Assembly: GCA_002490635.1 (NCBI GenBank)
Contig: DKUJ01000003.1
Coordinates: 49,572-96,458 of the forward strand
Direction: 5' to 3'
From: Porphyromonadaceae bacterium UBA7207
GTDB lineage: Bacteria; Bacteroidota; Bacteroidia; Bacteroidales; Muribaculaceae
DNA length: 46,887 bases
The notes beneath the pieces were generated by a model. The model had not been told where the DNA came from and ran no database searches. It worked only from the letters and a program-made list of their open reading frames with translations. The translations under genes were made by a program, and so were the position numbers. Positions 35,166-43,082 of the stretch are shown in pieces. Position 1 is the stretch's first letter, and each line of letters starts with the position of its first letter.

Positions 35166-35195
35166 CCTTTCTTCCACTGTCTCTTCTCATCCAAC

Positions 35196-37931
35196 ATGCC
35201 CAGACCCATAAATCCCGATATGGACGACTTCGATGTCGCCACTCCCCGAAAAAGAACCTCCCGGCATCGGACATACGATGACTATGAGGATACCGACGAA
35301 CCCTACGAACAGCCCCGGAAGAGCCAATGCCGCCCGCAGGTGAAGCCCGATCCCGAAGGCCCCCGCCGTCCCAGACGGGCTGCGGCAACACAGAAAAGAC
35401 GCTCTGGCGGCAACGGAGGCCTCATAGGCTTTATACGCGACCAGAGGCTACACTTGTCGGTGGGCATAGTGCTGTGTGTATGCGCCATAGTCAGTGTGGT
35501 GATGTGCATCTCGTTCATGATGGAGAACGCCGCCGACCAGAGTGTGACATTCGGTCGAACGCCACAGCAGATTGTCGAGGCCGACGATACTCTCGGCAAT
35601 GCAGGAAAAGCCATCGGCGCCCTCGTGGCCGGATTCATGATGGTCGAAACTTTCGGCATAGGTTCCTTCGCTCTGGCATTCTATGTTTTCATGCTTGGTC
35701 TTGCATGTTTCGGAAAAGTGCGGCTGCGCTTCTGGAGCCTATCGTTCCGCTGCATCTTTCTTGCCGTGGCCGTGTCGATAATCATAGGTCTGCTCACGAT
35801 AAACCGGGCCGCCACTTTTCCATTAGGTGGTGAACACGGCCAATACATAAACACTCTGCTGATTGACTATGCAGGCGCATTGGGCGCATTCGCCGTGAGT
35901 GTGATTCTTGCCGGCCTGCTTGTGGCCGTGTTCCTGCATCCCATAAAAGCTTTCATGGCAGCAATCCGCCGTATCCTGCCAGCCAGGGCCAAAGTCCAAC
36001 AGCAGCCAGCAGCCCAGGCTGTGAAAGGCACCGTGGCCACAATAGAAGATCTGGAGACAACCGCTACCGAAAGCGACAACGAGCCGGAAAACGCTCCTGC
36101 CATAGAACCGGCTATCGAAGCTCCGCAGGCCGACATAGACCAACTTGGGCAGGATGAAGGATTCAGCATCGATGAACCATCGGAACCTTTCGACAGCCAG
36201 CCAACGGCAACCGAAACCACGATTCCGGTTGCTGTAGAGCCTGAAGAAAAGACCGAGGCTATAATCGAGGACATCCCGCCGACAACAGCTGCCGAAGAAG
36301 CAGCTCCTGCCAAAATGGAGACTACTCCCGGCGAGCCGGAGCTTATTATACGCACCGCCCCTGCCGAGAATGGATTCGAAGAGGATGCCGCCCAGGAAAT
36401 CCACAACGGCGACCACATGGGCCTTGACACACTGTACGATCCGCGGGCCGGACATTCTTCCTACCAGTTCCCTTCCACCGAACTGCTGCTCGACCGCTCC
36501 GGAGGCATCGAAGTCGATGCCCGTGAACAGGCTTCCAACAAGCAGATGATTGTAAACGCCCTCAAGAGCTACAACATCGAAATCGTACGCATCGAAGCTA
36601 CCATCGGCCCCACGGTAACTCTCTATGAAATCGTGCCGACCGAGGGCACCCGAATCGCCAAAATCAAAAGCCTGGAAGACGACATCGCCATGAGCCTTTC
36701 GGCAACAGGCATCCGCATAATCGCCCCCATGCCCGGGCGCGGCACCATAGGCATAGAGGTGCCCAACCTCAATCCGCAGATTGTTTCCATGCGAAAAGTG
36801 CTGGAATCGTCGGCTTTCCGCTCCAAGAAGGCAAAAATGCAACTGCCGGTAGCACTTGGCGCCACGATTTCCAACGACATGTTCATCGAGGATCTTGCCA
36901 AAATGCCACACCTTCTGGTTGCCGGTGCCACCGGCCAGGGCAAATCGGTAGGCCTGAACTGCATAATCACATCTCTGCTCTACTCCAAACACCCCGATGA
37001 ACTGAAGTTCGTGCTCATCGACCCCAAGATGGTGGAGTTCTCCCTCTATCGTGATATCGCCAACCAATACATGGCAAAACTTCCCGAGGAAGACAACGCC
37101 ATCATCACCGACCCGCAGAAAGTCGTGGCCACACTCACTTCGCTGTGCACGGAAATGGACAGGCGCTACGAACTCCTCAGCGATGCATATGTGCGCGATG
37201 TGGTTGCCTATAACGACCGCTTCCAGCAGCGCAGGCTCAACCCGGAGAAAGGGCACCGCTACATGCCGTATATCGTGATGATTGTGGACGAGTTCGCCGA
37301 CCTCATCACCACTGCCGGCAAGGACATCTCGCTGCCCATTGCACGAATAGCACAGAAAGGCCGTGCCGCCGGCATGCACATGATTATTGCCACCCAGCGC
37401 CCGTCGACCGACATCATCACCGGTATGATAAAAGCGAACTTCCCGGCACGAATAGCATTCCGCGTGCTGTCGAGCATCGACTCAAAGACTATTCTCGACC
37501 GGCCAGGCGCACACCGCCTCATAGGACGTGGCGACATGCTCACTCTCATAAACGGCGGCACCGAACGTGTGCAGTGCGCCTTCGTGGACACCGAGGAAAT
37601 CGAAGCAATATGCAGCCATATATCGTCGCAGCCGGGCTTCATAGCGCCATACGAGCTTCCGGAGGTAATCGACGAGAATTCCGGAGGTAATCCCACTGTA
37701 GACATAAATCTGCGCAACGAGGAATTCAGGCGCTGTGCGCTTTTCATCGCCTCGCAGACCCAGGCTTCAATCACCATCCTGCAACGGAAATTCCAGATAG
37801 GATTCAACAAAGCCGGACGGTACATGGACCAGATGGAGGCTCTCGGAATAGTAGGCCCGGCAAACGGTGCCAAACCCCGGCAGGTGACCATGGGGCCCGA
37901 AGAGGTGCAACGCCTTCTGGGAGATGCATGA
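35196..37931 (+). CDS. ftsK: DNA translocase FtsK/SpoIIIE
   Basis: Hexameric motor that clears chromosome ends from the septum and activates dimer resolution. It has 911 residues. After a basic N-terminal stretch (RKRTSRHRTYDD, then RRPRRAAATQKRR) come four membrane helices between about residues 85 and 255. An acidic, Ala/Glu/Thr-rich linker spans about 275-400, shorter than in E. coli. The RecA-like motor has Walker A AGATGQGKSVGLN near 577 and Walker B MIVDEFADL near 695. A C-terminal gamma winged helix (ITILQRKFQIGFNKAGRYMDQ) reads orienting DNA motifs. Codon use looks like its neighbours. Confidence 0.96.
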   Translation: MPRPINPDMDDFDVATPRKRTSRHRTYDDYEDTDEPYEQPRKSQCRPQVKPDPEGPRRPRRAAATQKRRSGGNGGLIGFIRDQRLHLSVGIVLCVCAIVSVVMCISFMMENAADQSVTFGRTPQQIVEADDTLGNAGKAIGALVAGFMMVETFGIGSFALAFYVFMLGLACFGKVRLRFWSLSFRCIFLAVAVSIIIGLLTINRAATFPLGGEHGQYINTLLIDYAGALGAFAVSVILAGLLVAVFLHPIKAFMAAIRRILPARAKVQQQPAAQAVKGTVATIEDLETTATESDNEPENAPAIEPAIEAPQADIDQLGQDEGFSIDEPSEPFDSQPTATETTIPVAVEPEEKTEAIIEDIPPTTAAEEAAPAKMETTPGEPELIIRTAPAENGFEEDAAQEIHNGDHMGLDTLYDPRAGHSSYQFPSTELLLDRSGGIEVDAREQASNKQMIVNALKSYNIEIVRIEATIGPTVTLYEIVPTEGTRIAKIKSLEDDIAMSLSATGIRIIAPMPGRGTIGIEVPNLNPQIVSMRKVLESSAFRSKKAKMQLPVALGATISNDMFIEDLAKMPHLLVAGATGQGKSVGLNCIITSLLYSKHPDELKFVLIDPKMVEFSLYRDIANQYMAKLPEEDNAIITDPQKVVATLTSLCTEMDRRYELLSDAYVRDVVAYNDRFQQRRLNPEKGHRYMPYIVMIVDEFADLITTAGKDISLPIARIAQKGRAAGMHMIIATQRPSTDIITGMIKANFPARIAFRVLSSIDSKTILDRPGAHRLIGRGDMLTLINGGTERVQCAFVDTEEIEAICSHISSQPGFIAPYELPEVIDENSGGNPTVDINLRNEEFRRCALFIASQTQASITILQRKFQIGFNKAGRYMDQMEALGIVGPANGAKPRQVTMGPEEVQRLLGDA

Positions 37932-37969
37932 GCTAAACAACAGACGCCCTACCCACGTTTATAGTGCAT

Positions 37970-38584
37970 ATGAGACTCTTAAGACACCTTCTGATTGCAG
38001 GCACCTTTCTGTGCTGCCTCGGAGCCATAGCCGGCAACCGCTCTGCCGACGATATACTCCGCTCTGCCGCCGGACGCCTTTCGTCCTCTCCGTCTGTTGA
38101 GGCCCAGTTCACCGTGCACGGTCAGGAACCAGTGCAGGGAAACATAGTAATGGACGGTCCGCGATTCGCCATGACCACTCCCCTGCTCTGTGTATGGTTC
38201 GACGGACACACGCAGTGGACCCAACTGCAGTCGACCTCCGAGGTGAGCATCACCGAACCCACGGCGTCGGAAATAATGGAAAGCAATCCATTCGCAATCC
38301 TGCGCGACTACTCCGCCCGCTACCGCGCCCGGCGGCTCCCCGACGCCGCCGGGAAACAGCGTGTGGAACTGACACCGTTGCCATCTGCCGATACAACGAT
38401 TGAAAAGGCCATAATAGTCGTTGATTCCTCCAACTGGCCAGCGGCAGCAGAGATACGCTTTACCGACGGCCGTTCGATAATAGCCACAATCGACCACATA
38501 GGCGCAGCTGCATCCAAGCCGGCGAGCGCTTTCCGTTTCGACACCACGCGCAATCCGGCCGTTGAAATAATCGACCTGCGCTGA
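37970..38584 (+). CDS. LolA-like periplasmic lipoprotein carrier
   Basis: A 204-residue periplasmic protein with the open beta-barrel layout of LolA, which ferries lipoproteins from LolCDE to the outer membrane. ATG at 37970 is preferred to the GTG two codons earlier because it starts the signal peptide (MRLLRHLLIAGTFLCCLGAIAG). The mature part opens with DDILRSAAGRLSSSPSVEAQFTV, like the helix plus first strand of LolA. Strand segments such as GNIVMDGPRFAM and FDGHTQWTQL follow. Similarity is at fold level, so a related carrier of another lipid is possible. It follows ftsK closely, as lolA does in several phyla. Confidence 0.78.
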   Translation: MRLLRHLLIAGTFLCCLGAIAGNRSADDILRSAAGRLSSSPSVEAQFTVHGQEPVQGNIVMDGPRFAMTTPLLCVWFDGHTQWTQLQSTSEVSITEPTASEIMESNPFAILRDYSARYRARRLPDAAGKQRVELTPLPSADTTIEKAIIVVDSSNWPAAAEIRFTDGRSIIATIDHIGAAASKPASAFRFDTTRNPAVEIIDLR

Positions 38585-38619
38585 CAACCCTTCTCAAACA
38601 GCATAAACCACACCATAAC

Positions 38620-39564
38620 ATGACCGAACTCAGCACCAAATGCCTCATCATAGGCGCCGGACCTGCCGGATATACAGCAGGCATATATTCCTCCAGAGCC
38701 AACCTTGAGCCAATAATGGTCGAAGGTATCCAGCCCGGCGGACAGCTTACCACCACCACAGAAGTTGAAAACTTTCCCGGCTATCCCGAGGGTGTTACCG
38801 GACCCAAACTGATGGAGGACATCCGCACACAGGCACTGCGGTTCGGTCTCAGAACAGTCGGCGGCGAAGTAACCGAAGTCGACTTTTCCAAACGTCCGTT
38901 CACAGTAAAAGTTAACGGTGGAAGCACCGTGATTACCGCCGACACCGCGATTATCGCAACCGGTGCTTCGGCCAGATATCTCGGACTCCCCGACGAGGAG
39001 CGCTTCAAAGGTATGGGCGTGTCGGCATGCGCCACCTGCGACGGTTTCTTCTTCCGCAACCGCCCTGTCGCTGTTGTTGGCGGCGGCGACACTGCGTGTG
39101 AAGAGGCCCTCTACCTCGCCGGACTGGCTTCAAAAGTATATCTGATAGTACGCCGCGACCAACTGCGCGCCTCCAAATACATGCAGACGCGTGTGCTCGA
39201 GAATCCCAAAATCACGGTACTGTTCAACACCAACACAGTATCGCTGTTCGGCAACGACATACTTGAAGGCGCGAAGCTTGTTTCCAACCGAGGCACCGAA
39301 GAGGAGAATACTTTCGATATAGCAGTCGACGGCTTCTTCCTTGCCATCGGCCACTCGCCCAATACCGAGGTGTTCAAACCCTACGTGCAACTCGACGAAC
39401 AAGGCTATATTGTTACAGAAGGCAAAAGCACTGCCACAAACGTGGAAGGCGTTTTCGCAGCGGGCGATGTCGCCGATCCATCCTACCGCCAGGCCGTATC
39501 GGCCGCAGGCATGGGATGCCGCGCAGCCCTTGACGCCGAACGCTTCCTGCTCATGCAGCAGTAG
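38620..39564 (+). CDS. trxB: Thioredoxin reductase
   Basis: FAD enzyme that reduces thioredoxin with NADPH. The 314-residue protein has the FAD-binding GAGPAGYTAGIYSSRA at residues 10-25, the redox-active CATCDG near 138 (CxxC), the NADPH-binding GGGDTACEEALYLAG near 155 and the closing FAD motif GVFAAGDVADPSYRQA near 280. Length and domain order are typical. It lies 35 bases after the lolA-like gene and 5 before the YbaK-like gene. Confidence 0.95.
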   Translation: MTELSTKCLIIGAGPAGYTAGIYSSRANLEPIMVEGIQPGGQLTTTTEVENFPGYPEGVTGPKLMEDIRTQALRFGLRTVGGEVTEVDFSKRPFTVKVNGGSTVITADTAIIATGASARYLGLPDEERFKGMGVSACATCDGFFFRNRPVAVVGGGDTACEEALYLAGLASKVYLIVRRDQLRASKYMQTRVLENPKITVLFNTNTVSLFGNDILEGAKLVSNRGTEEENTFDIAVDGFFLAIGHSPNTEVFKPYVQLDEQGYIVTEGKSTATNVEGVFAAGDVADPSYRQAVSAAGMGCRAALDAERFLLMQQ

Positions 39565-39569
39565 AAAAT

Positions 39570-40064
39570 ATGGCCAAGTCCACCAAGACAAATGCCATGC
39601 GCCTGCTCGACAAGGCCGGTGTGGCCTACAGCGCGCTCACATACCAGGTAGATGAAAACGACCTGGCGGCCACACATGTGGCCGAGCAACTTGGCGAGGA
39701 CATAAACCAGGTGTTCAAGACTCTTGTACTGCGTGGCGAACGGACCGGACTGTTTGTATGCGTGATTCCCGGTAACAAGGAAGTCGACCTCAGGAAAGCC
39801 GCCCGCGCAGCCGGCGACAAAAAAGCCGAAATGATTGCCATGAAAGAGCTTCTTGGTGCCACAGGCTATATCCGCGGCGGATGTTCGCCTATCGGCATGA
39901 AGAAACCGCTGCCCACTTTTTTCGATTCGTCGGCTTTGCGGCACGATTTCATATTTGTCAGCGCTGGCGTTCGTGGCATGCAGCTCAGAATGCATCCGCA
40001 GGAGCTCATAGACTTCACCGGCGCCACAACAACATCATTGGTCAAAGACAACGACGATGAGTAA
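39570..40064 (+). CDS. ybaK: YbaK/EbsC-type aminoacyl-tRNA deacylase
   Basis: A 164-residue YbaK-family protein that hydrolyses mischarged Cys-tRNA(Pro), or a related mischarged tRNA, in trans. Conserved features are the opening TNAMRLLDKAGVAYSALTYQVDE, the HVAEQLGEDINQVFKTLVLRG region, the catalytic-site lysine in VIPGNKEVDLRKAARA, and GATGYIRGGCSPIGMKK. It starts five bases after trxB and overlaps aroC by eight bases, so the three are probably co-translated. Whether it is YbaK sensu stricto or a sister subgroup needs phylogeny. Confidence 0.9.
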   Translation: MAKSTKTNAMRLLDKAGVAYSALTYQVDENDLAATHVAEQLGEDINQVFKTLVLRGERTGLFVCVIPGNKEVDLRKAARAAGDKKAEMIAMKELLGATGYIRGGCSPIGMKKPLPTFFDSSALRHDFIFVSAGVRGMQLRMHPQELIDFTGATTTSLVKDNDDE

Positions 40065-41130
40065 CATACTTGGCGAACGGGTAACATGCATGAGCTTTGG
40101 CGAAAGCCACGGACCTGCAGTCGGAGCCATCCTCGACGGCATCTCCGCCGGAATCGACATCGACTGTGCTTACGTGCAACGCCAGGTCGACCGACGGAAA
40201 CCGGCAGCTGCAGCTGGCGGAACCGCAAGACGCGAAAGCGACGAAGTGGAGATTCTTTCCGGCATCTACCGTGGCAAGACCCTGGGAACGCCTATCGGCA
40301 TATTGATTCGCAACAATGACGCGCGACACGCCGATTATGCCTCGACCGAAAATCTCTATCGCCCCAACCATGCCGACTACACTTGGCAGGTGCGATACGG
40401 GCACCGCGACCACCGTGGCGGAGGCCGTGCCTCGGCTCGGGAGACAGTGGCAAGAGTCGCCGCCGGCGCCATCGCTTCGCAGGTTCTCGCCACCGCCGGC
40501 GTGAGAGTGAAAGCATGGACGCAGGCCATAGGAAGTATATCCACCGGTATGGATCCGGCAACATTCACCGGGGACCAGGTATACGAATCGCCACTCCGCT
40601 GCCCCGACCGCTATGCCGCAGAGTCAATGAGGATGGCGATATCTCAGGCCCGCGAACAACACGACACACTGGGGGGTATTGTGGCTTGCAGCATCCACGG
40701 AGTTCCGGCAGGTGTAGGCGATCCGATTTTCGGTAAATTACAGGCAAAACTCGGTGCGGCCATGCTGTCGATTCCCGCTGTCAAAGGTTTTGAATACGGC
40801 GATGGATTCGCCGCTGCCGAATCCTGCGGCAGCGCCCAGGCCGACATATTCATTGCCGGACACGGAACCATATCGACAGCCACAAACCACTCCGGAGGAA
40901 TTCAGGGTGGAATAAGCAACGGCATGCCAATCGTGTTGCGTGTGGCCTTCAAACCGATAGCGACCATGCCCGGACGCACCGTCGACACAGTGGATACGGC
41001 AGGAGAGACGGCAAGTCTCACCTTCGGCGGACGACACGATGTGTGCTGCGTGCCGCGGGCTGTGCCGGTTGTCGAAGCCATGGCCTCGCTCGCCATCCTC
41101 GATGCCATGGCAACGAGCGGCAGAATCTGA
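40057..41130 (+). CDS. aroC: Chorismate synthase
   Basis: Converts EPSP to chorismate with reduced FMN, feeding aromatic amino acids, folate and menaquinone. The 357-residue protein has the family signatures GESHGPAVGAILDG near residue 14, YGHRDHRGGGRASARETVARVAAGAIA split over residues 110-136, and FGGRHDVCCVPRAVPVVEAM near 325. It ends the same-strand run that begins at typA, just before a bidirectional terminator. Chorismate is also the ultimate precursor for the men operon at 3527-7990. Confidence 0.96.
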   Translation: MSNILGERVTCMSFGESHGPAVGAILDGISAGIDIDCAYVQRQVDRRKPAAAAGGTARRESDEVEILSGIYRGKTLGTPIGILIRNNDARHADYASTENLYRPNHADYTWQVRYGHRDHRGGGRASARETVARVAAGAIASQVLATAGVRVKAWTQAIGSISTGMDPATFTGDQVYESPLRCPDRYAAESMRMAISQAREQHDTLGGIVACSIHGVPAGVGDPIFGKLQAKLGAAMLSIPAVKGFEYGDGFAAAESCGSAQADIFIAGHGTISTATNHSGGIQGGISNGMPIVLRVAFKPIATMPGRTVDTVDTAGETASLTFGGRHDVCCVPRAVPVVEAMASLAILDAMATSGRI

Positions 41131-41150
41131 CGGTAATCAACCGGATATAA

Positions 41151-41182
41151 AAAGCGGCAGCATCGATTGGTGCTGCCGCTTT
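41151..41182. terminator. Bidirectional terminator between aroC and purF
   Basis: Twelve-base arms AAAGCGGCAGCA and TGCTGCCGCTTT surround an 8-base loop. On the minus strand the stem is followed by TTTATATCC continuing its own T-run, a good purF terminator; on the plus strand CTGTATC follows. The genes converge here. Confidence 0.85.
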
Positions 41183-41198
41183 CTGTATCATACACTTG

Positions 41199-43082
41199 TC
41201 AGATTTCTGTTCCGGAAGGCAGGAACGTCTGCAGATAGTAGTCGCGGAAACCGCGGTTTACATTTCGTGTTCCTCCAGGTGTGGGATAATCGCCCGAGAA
41301 ATACCAGTCGCCCGGCGACGATGGCACTGCCTGATGCAGCCCCTCGACAGTCTGGAAGAGGATGTCCACCTTTGCATCTATTCCTGCCGGAGTGAGCATT
41401 TGCGCTATATGCTGCGAAATCTCTTCATAGGAATACAGCGCGTAAAGGTCTTTTACAGCATTCACCTCTTCTTCCGCCGGTTTTTCAAGATTCGCCACCG
41501 CTTTTTCGAAAGCGCGGTCGATGTCGGCACGGCGTCCGTCGCGGAGCAGCATATCTATCAGGGCACGGAAAGCGGCCAGTTCCTGCAGGTTCGCGAGGTC
41601 GATTCCGTAGTAGTCGGGATAGCGCACCTGCGGCGACGACGACACCACTATGATTCTCCGTGGCTTGAGCCTGTCGAGAATTCTCAGGATGGAGCGTGTG
41701 AGTGTGGTTCCGCGCACTATGCTGTCGTCGATCACCACCATGGTGTCTTCCCCGGTGCGTATGCATCCGTATGTCACGTCGTAGACATGTGCGGCCAGGT
41801 CGTTGCGGCTGCTGCCTTCGGCAATGAAGGTGCGCAGCTTTATGTCTTTTATGGCGAGTTTCTCGGTGCGTACCTTGCGGGCGAGGATTCTCTCGATATT
41901 TCCACGGTCGACCTTGCCCTGCGCGCTCAGTGCCAGAATCTCGTCTTTGCGCTGAATGTCCATTCTCCGGTTAAGCTCCTCCACCATACCGTTGTAGGCC
42001 ACCTCGGCGGTGTTCGGGATGAAGGAGAATACAGTATTGTCAAGGTCGCCGCCGAGCATTTTCAGAAGGTCGTCGACTATATTGGCTCCCAGCTGCTTGC
42101 GTTCGCGATAGATGTCGCGGTCGCTGCCTCTGGAAAAATATATGCGCTCGAAAGAGCATGCCTTGTTGGCTCCCTTGGCAAGAATACGCCGTGTCTCCAC
42201 CTCTGCCGAAGGCGATATGAACAGGGCTGTTCCCGGCTCGATTTCGCGGACATCGTTTATGGCCACATTGAACACTGTCTGAATCACCGGCCGCTCGGAT
42301 GCCACAACCACCACTTCGTCGTCGACATAATAAAATGCCGGACGGATTCCGTTAGGGTCGCGCAGCACAAACGCCGAACCCGAACCGGTGACACCACACA
42401 TGGCATATCCGCCGTCGAGATTCGGAGCCACCGGCAGCAACATATTCGTGAGGTCGATTTCGGCTTCGATACGGTGCGCGAGCTCGGGGTCGCGGAGCGT
42501 GTCGCGATACTGGCGGTACAGGCGGTGGTTTTCCTTATCCAGGGCATTGCCAAGCTGTTCGAGAATAAGGGATGTGTCGCAATTGAGACGCGGATGCTGA
42601 CCGCTGGCAACCACTGCCGCGAAAATGTCGTCGGCATTGGTCATGTTGAAGTTGCCGCAAAGCATCAGAGTGCGCGAGCGCCAGTTGTTGCGGCGCAGGA
42701 ATGGATGAGTGTATTCCATGCCGGCACGGCCGGTAGTGCTGTAGCGCAGGTGCCCCATGTATATCTGGCCTACAAAAGGCAGGCTTTTTACCCCTTTGAC
42801 CCGTGCTGCTGTTATTTCCTTGCCGATATTGGCGAATATCGAGTCGATGGCACCGGTGCCGAGTTCGCGCTGGCGGAATATGTATTCATGCCCGGGTTCG
42901 GCATTCAGGTCCACTACACCCACACCGGCGGCTTCCTGGCCTCGGTTGTGCTGTTTTTCCATCAGCAGATACAGGCGGTCGAGGGCATAGGTCTCGCTGC
43001 CGTATTTCTCACGGTAGTATTCAAGAGGTTTGCGCAAGCGCACAAGGGCGATGCCGCATTCGTGTTTGAGCTGTTCTATCAT
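41199..43082 (-). CDS. purF: Amidophosphoribosyltransferase, long Bacteroidota form
   Basis: First committed step of purine synthesis: transfers the amide nitrogen of glutamine to PRPP. The ATG at 43082 gives MIEQLKHECGIALVRL, so Cys9 becomes the N-terminal nucleophile after an eight-residue propeptide is removed. At 627 residues it is longer than the roughly 500 of E. coli PurF, as in other Bacteroidota. Glutaminase-domain markers are KQHNRGQEAAGVG, GHLRYSTTG and LCGNFNMTN. The PRPP site is DTMVVIDDSIVRGTTLTRSI near residue 450. The start overlaps the glnN stop as ATGA. Confidence 0.92.
   Translation of the reverse strand: MIEQLKHECGIALVRLRKPLEYYREKYGSETYALDRLYLLMEKQHNRGQEAAGVGVVDLNAEPGHEYIFRQRELGTGAIDSIFANIGKEITAARVKGVKSLPFVGQIYMGHLRYSTTGRAGMEYTHPFLRRNNWRSRTLMLCGNFNMTNADDIFAAVVASGQHPRLNCDTSLILEQLGNALDKENHRLYRQYRDTLRDPELAHRIEAEIDLTNMLLPVAPNLDGGYAMCGVTGSGSAFVLRDPNGIRPAFYYVDDEVVVVASERPVIQTVFNVAINDVREIEPGTALFISPSAEVETRRILAKGANKACSFERIYFSRGSDRDIYRERKQLGANIVDDLLKMLGGDLDNTVFSFIPNTAEVAYNGMVEELNRRMDIQRKDEILALSAQGKVDRGNIERILARKVRTEKLAIKDIKLRTFIAEGSSRNDLAAHVYDVTYGCIRTGEDTMVVIDDSIVRGTTLTRSILRILDRLKPRRIIVVSSSPQVRYPDYYGIDLANLQELAAFRALIDMLLRDGRRADIDRAFEKAVANLEKPAEEEVNAVKDLYALYSYEEISQHIAQMLTPAGIDAKVDILFQTVEGLHQAVPSSPGDWYFSGDYPTPGGTRNVNRGFRDYYLQTFLPSGTEI

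Noticed and set aside
35823..37379. A 518-codon minus-strand open frame
   Set aside because: Antisense to ftsK, whose motor motifs are intact across the same bases.
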